In this document: positions 56,612 to 64,000 of the stretch, in pieces
How positions within the stretch are numbered: the stretch's first letter is position 1
How the letters are laid out: every line of letters starts with the position of its first letter
Assembly (NCBI GenBank): GCA_902825775.1
Contig: CADECF010000001.1
Coordinates: 310,001 to 374,000 of the forward strand
Source: an uncultured Lysobacteraceae bacterium
Lineage (GTDB): Bacteria; Pseudomonadota; Gammaproteobacteria; Xanthomonadales; Xanthomonadaceae
Length of the DNA stretch: 64,000 nucleotides
Direction of reading: 5' to 3'
Made by a program: the position numbers and the translations under genes
Notes under the pieces: model-generated
Database searches by the model: none
What the model was told of the DNA's origin: nothing
What the model saw: the letters and a program-made list of their open reading frames with translations, nothing else

Positions 56612-58024
56612 TCACTGGCTGAGACCAGTCTGATAGGAGAAAACATCAAGCCCTGGAGATGAGAAGCCGTCTGACCTCACGCCGTGGAGCTTCTCGCGAG
56701 GCGTGAACTGTCGGCTATATACAGCGTGGTGCTCGTCGTCGAGCTCATGGCCCACGATCTGCGCACGCATCTCCGACGCCACGCCCTTGCCTTGGAGCTC
56801 CTGGATGACTGACTTTCGAAGGGAGTGGAAGCCCCGCTTGGCAGCCGGCCACTGGCCGCCGACCTTCTTCAAGTAATTGCCGAAGGCCTTGGTAATCCAG
56901 TTGCCGCGACCATTGATCGCGTCGATCTTTCCCTTTGGGAAGAGCTGCGACTCGTTGGCCTTGACCAAGGTCTGCACGTGATCGAGAAAGCCCAACCGGA
57001 TGAGCTCGGGGTGGATGGGCACCACGCGCTTGCTGGGTTCACTCTTCAAGCTCTGGCCTTCGCCCTCGTCCGTGAAGTTGAAGCAGGGGATGCCGTCGAC
57101 TTCGATGATGTCGAGAACACGGAGCTGGCCAACCTCCGCGACGCGGGCGCCGGTATACAAGCCAATCAGGCAGGCCCAGCGGGCATGAAAAGAGAGCTTG
57201 GCAAAGTTCTCCGGGGCGAAGATCGTTTGGATCTCGTCTGCGGTGAACGCCTTGAAGCCGAACTTCCTGCGCTTGCGCTTCTCGTTGGCGGTATAGGACA
57301 CATGGCCCGCCGCCGGGTTGTCGCCTGCGGGGTAGTGGCCTGAGGCCATGGCCCAGGCGAAGAAGCCGTGCTTGCCGCCGATATACGACTGCTTGTTGGT
57401 CAGGGTGGGCGTTGAGATCTTCTCGTCGCGAAGAAACTGATACCACCTGGCCAAATCAGACCGGGTGAGAGAGTGCAGTTGCTTTGTCTCTCCCACGAAG
57501 CGCACCAAGCCGTCGATCGCGGCCGATTTGATGCTCAGGGTCTTCTTGGTCGTGCTCGGGGCCAGCGCCTTGATCCAGGCGTCCCTCGCCTGTTTCATCG
57601 AGACGGCTTCTGCGACCTTGGGGGCGGGCGGGGTGGCTGGCTCGGCCGCACGGGCCAGGAAGCCAACCGACCCGATGCGCGCCAGCGCATCCATCGCCAG
57701 GGCATGATCCTCAGGCCCGTCGACTTTCAGGCGCCCCGATTGCAAGTCGAGTTCGTAGCGGCTCAGGCCATTGGCCTGCACGCTTGCCAAAATGTCATCA
57801 GGCTTTGGTGGTTTGGGCATTCCGTGCCAGCCGAGCTGCTCGAAAATCTGAGCATAGCGGGCGGCCAACCCAAGTGCTTGTTGCTGTGCGAGACGTGCCT
57901 CGGTCGTGCACAAGGCGTGCTTGATGACCGAACGCTGTGTCAGTGCTCGCAGTGCTGCGGGCACACGCAGGCGGAAAACGAACCGCCCGGACGGATTGCG
58001 GACCAAATAGTGAGGGAGACGCAT
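56612..58024 (-). CDS. Tyrosine recombinase: integrase of the element
   Basis: About 470 residues from ATG 58024. N-terminal domain 'MRLPHYLVRNPSGRFVFRLRVP' of the DUF6538 type, core-binding domain (about 170-260), and catalytic domain with Arg in LYTGARVAEV, His-x-x-Arg in HSLRKS, His in VGHELDD and Tyr in AVYSRQF. It lies 80 bp from the tRNA-Ser 3' end, the usual place for the enzyme that recombines at that tRNA. The open frame runs up into the tRNA terminator, so the further-upstream start is unlikely. Confidence 0.9.
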   Translation of the reverse strand: MRLPHYLVRNPSGRFVFRLRVPAALRALTQRSVIKHALCTTEARLAQQQALGLAARYAQIFEQLGWHGMPKPPKPDDILASVQANGLSRYELDLQSGRLKVDGPEDHALAMDALARIGSVGFLARAAEPATPPAPKVAEAVSMKQARDAWIKALAPSTTKKTLSIKSAAIDGLVRFVGETKQLHSLTRSDLARWYQFLRDEKISTPTLTNKQSYIGGKHGFFAWAMASGHYPAGDNPAAGHVSYTANEKRKRRKFGFKAFTADEIQTIFAPENFAKLSFHARWACLIGLYTGARVAEVGQLRVLDIIEVDGIPCFNFTDEGEGQSLKSEPSKRVVPIHPELIRLGFLDHVQTLVKANESQLFPKGKIDAINGRGNWITKAFGNYLKKVGGQWPAAKRGFHSLRKSVIQELQGKGVASEMRAQIVGHELDDEHHAVYSRQFTPREKLHGVRSDGFSSPGLDVFSYQTGLSQ

Positions 58025-58069
58025 CGGGAGTGTCCCGATCAGTGTCCCACTAGCGATTCCGAATCTTAG

Positions 58070-58096
58070 AAAAAAACCGTTGAAAATCAACGGTTT
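58070..58096 (-). terminator. Terminator of tRNA-Ser(GGA) supplied by the element
   Basis: On the minus strand, 8 bp after the tRNA CCA: AAACCGTTGA, 3-nt loop, TCAACGGTTT, then a T run. It lies inside the element, so the inserted DNA restores the transcription end of the tRNA. Confidence 0.8.
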
Positions 58097-58104
58097 ATCT
58101 TGTT

Positions 58105-58121
58105 TGGCGGAGAGAGGGGGA
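58105..58121. repeat. Right attachment site (attR)
   Basis: tggcggagagaggggga, identical to 37,958-37,974; here it is the 3' end of tRNA-Ser(GGA) with CCA. Identity stops exactly at both ends of the 17 bp. Confidence 0.9.
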
Positions 58122-58197
58122 TTCGAACCCCCGAAGCGCGGTTTAGACGCTTACACACTTTCCAGGCGTGCTCCTTCAACCACTCGGACACCTCTCC
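58105..58197 (-). tRNA. tRNA-Ser(GGA)
   Basis: 93 nt with long variable arm and encoded CCA. Acceptor GGAGAGG/CCTCTCT-type pairing, anticodon loop CTGGAAA giving GGA, T loop GTTCGAATC. It is intact despite being the integration target. Confidence 0.95.
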
Positions 58198-58320
58198 GCT
58201 GGAACCTGAAGGAAGCTTCCGGCAACGCTCAGGGGCGCAAATTCTAGCCGTGGCGGGCATTTGGGACAAGCGACGGCTTCCTGTCGCGGTCCGTGCGAAC
58301 GCGCATGGCAGAATGGGCGC

Positions 58321-60039
58321 ATGTCCTACCTCGTCCTCGCCCGTAAGTGGCGCCCCAAGCGTTTCGCCGAACTGGTCGGGCAGGAGCACGTGGTCCGCGC
58401 GCTGAGCAACGCTTTGGATACCGGCCGCGTCCACCACGCCTTCCTGTTCACCGGCACCCGCGGCGTCGGCAAGACCACGATCGCCCGTATTTTCGCCAAA
58501 TCGCTCAATTGCGAGCGCGGCACGTCGGCCGAGCCCTGCGGCGAGTGCGCCACCTGCCAGGCGATCGACGCCGGCCGTTTCATCGACCTGCTCGAGATCG
58601 ACGCGGCCTCCAATACCGGCGTCGACGACGTACGCGAAGTGATCGACAACGCGCAGTACATGCCGTCGCGCGGCCGGGTGAAGGTCTATCTGATCGACGA
58701 AGTCCACATGCTGTCCAAGTCGGCGTTCAATGCGCTGCTGAAGACGCTGGAAGAGCCGCCGGAGCACGTGAAGTTCCTGCTGGCCACCACCGACCCGCAG
58801 AAAATGCCGGTCACCGTGCTGTCGCGCTGCCTGCAGTTCAACCTGAAGCGGTTGGACGAGCAGCAGATCGCTGGCCAGATCACCAAAATCCTCGCCGCCG
58901 AGGGCATCGCCGCCGAACCTGGCGCGATCCGGCAACTGGCCAAAGCCGCCGATGGCAGCCTGCGCGATGGCCTGTCGCTGCTCGACCAGGCGATCGCCTA
59001 CACCGGCGCCAACAGCAGCGACGGCACCCTGGCCGACGCCGCGGTGGCGACCATGCTCGGTACCGTCGACCGCACCCGTGTCGGCGCCTTGCTCGACGCA
59101 TTGGCCGCCGGCGACGGCGAACGCTTGCTCGCCGAAGTCGGGACGCTGGCGGAATTCTCGCCGGACTGGGCCAGCGTGCTCGATGCGCTGGCCGACGGCC
59201 TGCATCGCGTGCAGGTCAAGCAACTGGTGCCCGGCGCCGGCATCGAAGCCGATGCGGTCGATGTCGATGCGCTGGCGGCCGCGTTGCGCCCGGAGCTGGT
59301 GCAGCTGTGGTATCAGATGGCGCTCAACGGCCGCCGCGATCTGCCGCTGGCGCCGAGTCCGCGCGCCGGTTTCGAGATGAGCGTGTTGCGGATGTTGGCG
59401 TTCCGTCCGGTCGAAGGCAGCGTGGCGGCTCCCGGTGCCGCGCCATCGGCCGGTGCGCCGCGCATGTCCGGCGCTGCGGCGGCGAAGGCCGCGTTGGCCG
59501 TCGACGGCGGCAAAGCCCAGCCGATGCGCGCGCCCGTCGAAATTCAGGCGCCGCCGCAGGCGGCCCCCGTCACCGCGCCGCGGCCCGCGGCCCCGATCGC
59601 CGAGCCGAAGCATGCGCCCGCATCGCCCGCATCCGCATCCGCATCCGCGTCGGACATCGATGCCGAGCGTTGGCTGGAGCTGGTCGCAACGATCCCGCTG
59701 AAAGGGCCTGCGAAGGTATTGGCTTCGCACGCCTCGTTCGTCGCTTATGCCGACAACGTGCTGAAACTGTCGTTGCCCGCCACCGACGAACATCTGCGCG
59801 CGCCGCTGCTGGTCCAGCAATTGGCCGATACGCTGGCGCCGCAACTCGGCGGTGCGCCGCAGATCCGTTTCGAAGCCGCCGCCGGCAACGGCGAAACGCT
59901 GCACCAGCGCAACGAACGCCAACGCGATGCGCGCCAGGCGGCCGCGGAAGAAACCTTCATGGCCGATCCGGCCGTGCAGCGCCTGATGCAGCATGGCGCC
60001 AAAGTGGTACCCGATTCCATCCGACCTTTCGACGAGTGA
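58321..60039 (+). CDS. dnaX: DNA polymerase III subunits gamma/tau
   Basis: 572 residues. AAA+ clamp-loader domain with Walker A GTRGVGKT, four zinc cysteines (NCERG...CGECATC), Walker B VYLIDEVH and sensor '[18 protein letters not shown]'. An Ala/Pro-rich linker (about 380-450) precedes the C-terminal tau domain. The linker contains a short gcatcc hexamer repeat (encoding Ala-Ser). No evident A-rich slippery site for gamma production is seen. Start ATG 58321. Confidence 0.95.
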   Translation: MSYLVLARKWRPKRFAELVGQEHVVRALSNALDTGRVHHAFLFTGTRGVGKTTIARIFAKSLNCERGTSAEPCGECATCQAIDAGRFIDLLEIDAASNTGVDDVREVIDNAQYMPSRGRVKVYLIDEVHMLSKSAFNALLKTLEEPPEHVKFLLATTDPQKMPVTVLSRCLQFNLKRLDEQQIAGQITKILAAEGIAAEPGAIRQLAKAADGSLRDGLSLLDQAIAYTGANSSDGTLADAAVATMLGTVDRTRVGALLDALAAGDGERLLAEVGTLAEFSPDWASVLDALADGLHRVQVKQLVPGAGIEADAVDVDALAAALRPELVQLWYQMALNGRRDLPLAPSPRAGFEMSVLRMLAFRPVEGSVAAPGAAPSAGAPRMSGAAAAKAALAVDGGKAQPMRAPVEIQAPPQAAPVTAPRPAAPIAEPKHAPASPASASASASDIDAERWLELVATIPLKGPAKVLASHASFVAYADNVLKLSLPATDEHLRAPLLVQQLADTLAPQLGGAPQIRFEAAAGNGETLHQRNERQRDARQAAAEETFMADPAVQRLMQHGAKVVPDSIRPFDE

Positions 60040-60044
60040 CCGAC

Positions 60045-60365
60045 ATGCGTGGAAACATCGCCCAATTGATGCAGCAGGCGCAGAAGATGCAGGAAAACCT
60101 GCAGCGCGCCCAGGAAGAACTGGCCAACGTGGAAGTCACCGGCAACGCCGGCGGCGGCATGGTCAGCGTGACCCTCAGCGGCCGCATGGAGTGCCGCAAG
60201 GTGCGCATCGACCCGAGCGTGCTGTCCGATCCGGAAATGGCCGAAGACCTGATCGCCGCCGCGTTCAACGACGCGGTCAACAAGGCCAATGCCGAGTCGC
60301 AGCAGCGCATGGGCGCGGCGACTGCGGGTATGCCGATACCGCCGGGAATGAAGTTGCCGTTCTGA
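60045..60365 (+). CDS. ybaB: YbaB/EbfC family nucleoid-associated protein
   Basis: 106 residues: '[33 protein letters not shown]' and '[25 protein letters not shown]' are typical. Small DNA-binding protein usually found between dnaX and recR. Starts 5 bp after the dnaX stop. Confidence 0.94.
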   Translation: MRGNIAQLMQQAQKMQENLQRAQEELANVEVTGNAGGGMVSVTLSGRMECRKVRIDPSVLSDPEMAEDLIAAAFNDAVNKANAESQQRMGAATAGMPIPPGMKLPF

Positions 60366-60803
60366 ATGCCGATGGAGCTCCTCACTTTCGGTCACGAACG
60401 TTCAGATTGCGTCGAAGTGTCGGTCCACGGTTATAGTTATTCCGACGCCGACGATACATGGGATGCCAACTGGCTCAGCGTGGGGATCCGGGTGAAGTCG
60501 GGCGCGTTCCAAGGCCGTTTTCCCGCCAGTTTCCAGACGACCGACCTGCTCGGTCTGGCTTCGGAGCTGACGCGTTTGTACGGTGCTCTGGAAGGTGCCG
60601 CAAAATTCAGGACGCTAGAAGACCAGCTCTCCTTGGATTTCAAAGTCGACAATTTGGGGCAAATCCATGTCAGCGGTTTGGCGCGGGATATGGCAGGCAT
60701 CGGCAATTGCCTGACGTTCGAAATGTCCTTCGATCAAACCTTATTGCAGAACTCGCTAGAGCAATTGGCACGTCTGACGCGCGCCTATCCATATCGAGGT
60801 TGA
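60366..60803 (+). CDS. WapI-like immunity-family protein inserted in the dnaX-ybaB-recR operon
   Basis: 145 residues (ATG 60366 or 60372). The pattern '[29 protein letters not shown]' followed by '[24 protein letters not shown]' fits the WapI immunity-like family. Such proteins protect against contact-dependent toxins, but no toxin gene is nearby. It starts immediately after the ybaB stop and ends 2 bp before the recR start, so it is co-transcribed with DNA-repair genes. Family assignment is moderate. Confidence 0.65.
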   Translation: MPMELLTFGHERSDCVEVSVHGYSYSDADDTWDANWLSVGIRVKSGAFQGRFPASFQTTDLLGLASELTRLYGALEGAAKFRTLEDQLSLDFKVDNLGQIHVSGLARDMAGIGNCLTFEMSFDQTLLQNSLEQLARLTRAYPYRG

Positions 60804-60805
60804 CA

Positions 60806-61402
60806 TTGAGTTCGCTGCTCGAACAACTGATCGAAGCCTTCCGCATCCTCCCTGGCGTCGGCCAGAAAACCGCGCAGCGGATGGCCTACCATGTGCTCGA
60901 GCGCGAACGCGACGGCGGCAAGCGGCTGGCCGAAACGCTGGCCGCGTCGATCGAACGCATCGGCCATTGCAAACGCTGCCGCGATTTCACCGAAACCGAG
61001 GTCTGCGCGACTTGCGCCAGCGCCTCTCGCGATGCGCACCAGCTGTGCGCGGTGGAATCGCCGGCGGACCGGCTGGCGATCGAGCAGGCCACCGGCTATC
61101 GCGGCCTGTATTTCATCCTGCAGGGCCGCTTGAGCCCGCTAGACGGCATCGGCCCGCGCGAACTGGGGCTGGATCAGCTGACCGCGCGGATGGCCGAAGG
61201 CGAAGTGCAGGAATTGATCATCGCCACCAACCCGACCGTGGAAGGCGAGGCGACCGCGCACTATCTCGCGCAGCTGGCGCGGCAGCACGGAGTGCGGCCC
61301 AGCCGCTTGGCGCACGGCGTGCCGCTGGGCGGCGAACTGGAATATGTGGACCGCGGTACCTTGTCGCATGCGTTCGGCAGCCGCAGCGAGATGCCGCAAT
61401 AG
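60806..61402 (+). CDS. recR: Recombination protein RecR
   Basis: 198 residues. HhH region '[15 protein letters not shown]', zinc finger [16 protein letters not shown], Toprim domain ('[19 protein letters not shown]') and C-terminal '[21 protein letters not shown]'. Acts with RecF/RecO to load RecA on gaps. TTG 60806 start, with GAGGT 5 nt upstream; it gives the family's normal N-terminus ([16 protein letters not shown]). Confidence 0.94.
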   Translation: MSSLLEQLIEAFRILPGVGQKTAQRMAYHVLERERDGGKRLAETLAASIERIGHCKRCRDFTETEVCATCASASRDAHQLCAVESPADRLAIEQATGYRGLYFILQGRLSPLDGIGPRELGLDQLTARMAEGEVQELIIATNPTVEGEATAHYLAQLARQHGVRPSRLAHGVPLGGELEYVDRGTLSHAFGSRSEMPQ

Positions 61403-61443
61403 CACCGCTTTTGTAGGAGCGGCTTTCTGTGGGAATGGCTCTT

Positions 61444-61522
61444 GTGGGAGCGGCTTCAGCCGCGAGCTTTTCGAGAGAATTCGAAAGCAAGATCAAGAGC
61501 TCGCGGCTGAAGCCGCTCCCAC
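61444..61522. repeat. GTGGGAGCGGCTTCAGCCGC palindromic element, copy 5
   Basis: Complete palindrome with centre cttttcgagagaattcgaaa followed by gcaagatcaa. Preceded by a partial ggagcggctttctgtggga (61,416-61,436). The centre is almost identical to copy 6 at 61.9 kb, so one is a recent copy of the other. Confidence 0.85.
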
Positions 61523-61545
61523 AAGACAACTTAGGAGACGAACGG

Positions 61546-61896
61546 ATGTCCGACACCATCTTCCACAAGATCATCCGCCGCGAAATACCGGCCGACGTCG
61601 TTTACGAAGACGAACATCTCATCGCTTTCCGCGACATCGCGCCGCAGGCGCCGGTGCATGTGCTGTTCGTCCCCAAGACGAACATCGCCACGCTCAACGA
61701 TGTGGGTACGGAGCAGGCGCAGATCGTCGGCAGGCTGGCCATCGCCGCGGCCGAGTACGCCAAGCGCGAAGGCTTCGATCAGGACGGCTACCGCATCGTG
61801 ATGAACTGCAATGCGCACGGCGGGCAGACGGTGTTCCAGATCCATCTGCATCTGCTGGCGGGCGCGCCGCTTGGGCGGTTCGGAACGCCTGCCTGA
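61546..61896 (+). CDS. hinT: HIT-family (histidine triad) nucleotide-binding protein
   Basis: 116 residues. 'TIFHKIIRREIPADVVYEDE', 'HVLFVPK' and the triad region 'GGQTVFQIHLHLLAGAPLGR'. The first triad position is Gln (QIHLHLL) where many Hint proteins have His; the catalytic His remains. Hydrolyses aminoacyl-AMP-type phosphoramidates. GGAGAC lies upstream. Flanked by near-identical palindromic elements. Confidence 0.92.
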   Translation: MSDTIFHKIIRREIPADVVYEDEHLIAFRDIAPQAPVHVLFVPKTNIATLNDVGTEQAQIVGRLAIAAAEYAKREGFDQDGYRIVMNCNAHGGQTVFQIHLHLLAGAPLGRFGTPA

Positions 61897-61937
61897 CCTC
61901 GCCGCTTTTGTAGCGAGCGATTTGTGGGAGCGGCTTT

Positions 61938-62068
61938 GTGGGAGCGGCTTCAGCCGCGAGCTTTTCGAGAGGAATCGAAAGCAAGATCAAGAGCTCGCGG
62001 CTGAAGCCGCTCCCACGAAAGCGCTCTTACAAAAGCCGCTCCCACAAAAGCCGCTCCCACGAAAGCCG
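61938..62068. repeat. GTGGGAGCGGCTTCAGCCGC palindromic element, copy 6, with tandem tail
   Basis: Palindrome 61,938-62,016 preceded by an extra gtgggagcggctt (61,924). It is followed by a tandem series of about 16-bp units (aaagccgctcccac) up to the slp stop codon. Same layout as copy 4, palindrome plus a decaying tandem array. Confidence 0.83.
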
Positions 62069-62069
62069 C

Positions 62070-62579
62070 TCAATAGCGGCTATCGCCCCAGCCCCAGCCG
62101 ACCCAGGGCCACGGCTGCTTGGAATAGGGGTAGCGCGGATCTTGGTAGGGCGCTTCGGGCCACAGATGCACCGAATCGGCGGAAACCCGCGGTCGTTGAT
62201 AGCCGTAGGCACCGTAGCTGGGCGCCTCGAAACCTTCGATGCGGCCGATCACCGTCAACTCGCGGTTCTTCAGGTAGACCGCCGGGTCGTAAAAACCCGC
62301 GCTGCACGCGACAAAGCGGCCGCTGCCGTCGTCGGCCATATGCCGTGGCCGGCCGTAAACCGACAAAGTGCTGCCGATCATTTCGAAGCAGGTGCGATCG
62401 CCCACGGGTCGCGTCGCCACGATGCGGCCGCCCCAACGCACCGGCAGTCCCGGACGCCCGGCTTCGCGCGCCTGCGCGGGCGTGATGTCGACGACTTCGC
62501 CCTGCAGCGGCGTCGGCACGGTGGTGCAGGCGCAGGCCAGGCCGGCGAATGCGAAAACGGCAAGGAGACGCAGTTTCAT
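62070..62579 (-). CDS. Slp-family outer membrane lipoprotein
   Basis: 169 residues. Lipoprotein signal with lipobox LACAC (cysteine near residue 18), then an Slp domain ('ARWGGRIVATR'-like: PVRWGGRIVATRPVGDRTCFEMI, and 'GRFVACSAGFYDPAVYLKNRELTVIGRIEG'). The C-terminus is rich in Pro, Trp and Tyr. Slp proteins are starvation-induced outer-membrane lipoproteins of unclear function. Its stop codon abuts a repeat array. Confidence 0.88.
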   Translation of the reverse strand: MKLRLLAVFAFAGLACACTTVPTPLQGEVVDITPAQAREAGRPGLPVRWGGRIVATRPVGDRTCFEMIGSTLSVYGRPRHMADDGSGRFVACSAGFYDPAVYLKNRELTVIGRIEGFEAPSYGAYGYQRPRVSADSVHLWPEAPYQDPRYPYSKQPWPWVGWGWGDSRY

Positions 62580-62605
62580 CGGTCTTTCCTCGAGTGGCGT
62601 CGCGG

Positions 62606-64000
62606 TCAGGGGCGGTGCGCCCGCAACGCCCGCAACAGGTCGCGGCGTTGCTGGCGATCGTCGGCTACAGCGTAGCGCGATTCGGCGAAGCGCCGGGTGA
62701 GCGCGCGCAGCGCCTCGCCGTTCTGCGGACGTTGCCGGGCGACCCGTTCGGCCCAGGCATATGCGGGCTCATGGGGTTCGCGCTGCAAGCCGTAGCGCCC
62801 ATAACGGTCGCCCAACCGGTGCCAGGCGCGCAGCAACGGATCGCGTTCGCGCTCGCTGTGGGCGATCAGCCAGGCCATCCAACCCAGCGCCAATGCGGCC
62901 AACAGCGTGAACATCAGCACCAGATCGCCAGAACTCAGCCGCTGGATGCCGAATGATCGCAGCATCCGTTCCTGGCGCGTCGCGTCGAAACCCAGCACCA
63001 GATCGTTCCAGCCGCGTCGCAGCCAATCGCCGGCATCCCACATCGGGCGCAACCCGGCCAGGCCGCCGGCGGCGCGATCGTCCAGCGTGTCGTAGATGCG
63101 TTCCGGTGCGACCGCAGCGGTCGGGTCCACCCGTATCCAGCCGCGTCCCTGCAGCCACACTTCCGCCCATGCGTGCGCGTCCATCCGGCGCACGATCCAA
63201 TAATCGCCGATCGGATTGCGGTAGCCGCCGACATAACCGGTGACCACGCGCGCCGGAATGCCCGCCGCGCGCATCAACACCACGAACGAGGAGCTGAAGT
63301 GTTCGCAGAATCCTGCCTTTTGATCGAATAGGAATTCGTCGACCGAATGGCGCCCCAGCAGCGGCGTTTCCAAGGTGTAGGCGAAGTCGGCGCGGATCCA
63401 GCGCAGGGCGCGCTGCACGATGGCGTTGTCGTCGCTGCCGGCTTCGTTGCGCCATTGACGCGCCAGCGCCAGCGTGCGCGGGTTGTAGCCGGCGGGCAGG
63501 CGCAATGCGGATTGCCGCAAGAGTTGTTTCAATTGCGGTTCGAACGCGATCGGCGGCGCCGAACGCATGCGCCAACGCGTCAGTGCGCTCAGCGGCTGCG
63601 GCGCGTAGAGGCCGTAATCGCCCGTCAGGCTCGCGCCATCGGGCGCATCGATCGGCAGCTCCAGCGCGAGCAGTTGCCGGCGGTCGGTGGGCTCCATCTC
63701 CAGCTCGTAATCCCAGATCGTCGCGCCACGACGCACGTCCGCACGCGGCAGGCCGCGCATCCAGCGAGGTTGCTTCCAGGTGCGGCCATCGAAATCCCAC
63801 AGCACCGGCCCGCGCCAATACATCTGCGAGGTCGGCGGTGCGGATCCGAAAAAACGCACGCGCAGCGCCGGCGTATCGTCGGACATGAAATCGACCCATT
63901 CGCCGGGGCTCATGCGGTCGGAGAGGCCGGGACGGGCCAGCGCACGTTCCGGCACGCCCCACAACGGCGAACCCACGCGCGGGAATAGCCAAAAGGCAGC
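62606..64000 (-). CDS. TgpA-like transglutaminase family membrane protein (C-terminal part, 5' end outside window)
   Basis: At least 464 residues; the frame is open to the window edge, so the N-terminal membrane helices are missing. A periplasmic transglutaminase-like domain has catalytic Cys in KAGFCEHFSSSFV, His in MDAHAWAEVW and Asp in RVDPTAAV. A C-terminal membrane helix (LVLMFTLLAALALGWMAWLIA) and a DUF4129-like cytoplasmic tail follow. TgpA is an essential inner-membrane protein in Pseudomonas. Upstream partners (DUF58, MoxR ATPase) would lie beyond the edge. Confidence 0.88.
   Translation of the reverse strand, partial: AAFWLFPRVGSPLWGVPERALARPGLSDRMSPGEWVDFMSDDTPALRVRFFGSAPPTSQMYWRGPVLWDFDGRTWKQPRWMRGLPRADVRRGATIWDYELEMEPTDRRQLLALELPIDAPDGASLTGDYGLYAPQPLSALTRWRMRSAPPIAFEPQLKQLLRQSALRLPAGYNPRTLALARQWRNEAGSDDNAIVQRALRWIRADFAYTLETPLLGRHSVDEFLFDQKAGFCEHFSSSFVVLMRAAGIPARVVTGYVGGYRNPIGDYWIVRRMDAHAWAEVWLQGRGWIRVDPTAAVAPERIYDTLDDRAAGGLAGLRPMWDAGDWLRRGWNDLVLGFDATRQERMLRSFGIQRLSSGDLVLMFTLLAALALGWMAWLIAHSERERDPLLRAWHRLGDRYGRYGLQREPHEPAYAWAERVARQRPQNGEALRALTRRFAESRYAVADDRQQRRDLLRALRAHRP

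Larger units (their letters stand above)
37958..58121. mobile_element. Integrative and mobilizable element in tRNA-Ser(GGA), carrying defence genes
   Basis: About 20.1 kb bounded by the 17-bp direct repeat tggcggagagaggggga, which at the right is the 3' end of tRNA-Ser(GGA). The integrase gene ends the element next to the tRNA, the classical layout for tRNA-site islands. A relaxase with an adjacent oriT-like site makes it mobilizable; no type IV secretion genes are present, so transfer would need a helper. Lower GC content and convergent or divergent small modules contrast with the surroundings. Cargo: restriction-modification, SIR2-HerA, GHKL-nuclease and several unknowns. A second recombinase at 44.4 kb suggests a composite. 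Confidence 0.9.

Noticed and set aside
37958-58121. Prophage
   Set aside because: Two integrases and XRE regulators are present but no capsid, terminase, tail or lysis gene is seen; a relaxase and oriT point to a mobilizable element.
58087-59994. Long open frame opposite dnaX extending into tRNA-Ser
   Set aside because: Overlaps dnaX completely and runs through a tRNA gene; a shadow.
58321-60039. Programmed frameshift site in dnaX for the gamma subunit
   Set aside because: I see no run of A's followed by G with a downstream hairpin comparable to the E. coli site; the gcatcc repeat is in frame.

Overview
The window is high-GC chromosomal DNA from a gammaproteobacterium of the Xanthomonadales (Lysobacter/Xanthomonas type). 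The pointers are the order trigger factor - ClpP - ClpX - Lon - HU - PpiD, an NAD-type isocitrate dehydrogenase, KdkA-type Kdo kinase, TgpA-type transglutaminase, a dnaX-ybaB-recR cluster, and many short palindromic intergenic repeats of a kind common in that group. The genus assignment is inference; no rRNA is present.

Layout. 1-2.6 kb: phosphate regulon (phoB-phoR running into ppk1, with a Pho box before phoB). 2.6-10.5 kb: periplasmic protease BepA, a glutaredoxin/AhpD-like pair, a degenerate receiver protein, isocitrate dehydrogenase, a lipoprotein, membrane proteins and an NhaC-type antiporter. 10.7-12.8 kb: five tRNA genes around a reductase-like gene and a membrane-anchored HTH regulator. 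12.9-23 kb: proteostasis block tig, two adjacent clpP paralogues, clpX, lon (heat-shock promoter), hupB, tRNA-Val, tRNA-Asp, ppiD. 23.3-29 kb: fabI, a lytic transglycosylase, gloB, a methyltransferase, rnhA, dnaQ, a PP2C phosphatase. 29.2-32.3 kb: tRNA-Ser(CGA), small conserved proteins, a family 9 glycosyltransferase. 32.3-36.8 kb: kdkA, an MBL-fold hydrolase and molybdopterin genes moaA, moaC, moaD, moaE with a PhyH-like dioxygenase gene inserted. Then the SRP RNA gene and an FkbM methyltransferase.

37,958-58,121 is a roughly 20-kb integrative and mobilizable element in the 3' end of tRNA-Ser(GGA). It is bounded by a 17-bp direct repeat. The integrase lies next to the intact tRNA; a MOBQ-type relaxase has a recognisable oriT just upstream; an XRE regulator is flanked by two palindromic operators. 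The cargo is defensive: (i) a restriction-modification locus with a small HTH protein, two DNA methyltransferases, a PD-(D/E)XK endonuclease split by a one-base frameshift at a G8 tract, and an unusual protein with two complete [4Fe-4S] cysteine sets; (ii) a SIR2-HerA pair; (iii) a GHKL ATPase fused to a nuclease-like domain; (iv) an unknown pair whose second member has an E...D...QxK nuclease-like motif. A second tyrosine recombinase sits in the middle and suggests a composite element.

58.1-64 kb: chromosome resumes with tRNA-Ser(GGA), dnaX, ybaB, a WapI-like small gene, recR, a HIT protein, an Slp lipoprotein and the C-terminal part of a TgpA-like transglutaminase cut by the window edge.

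The strongest candidates for something undescribed are the iron-sulfur protein in the restriction locus (40,119-41,189) together with the G-tract switch in its partner nuclease (41,173-42,895).
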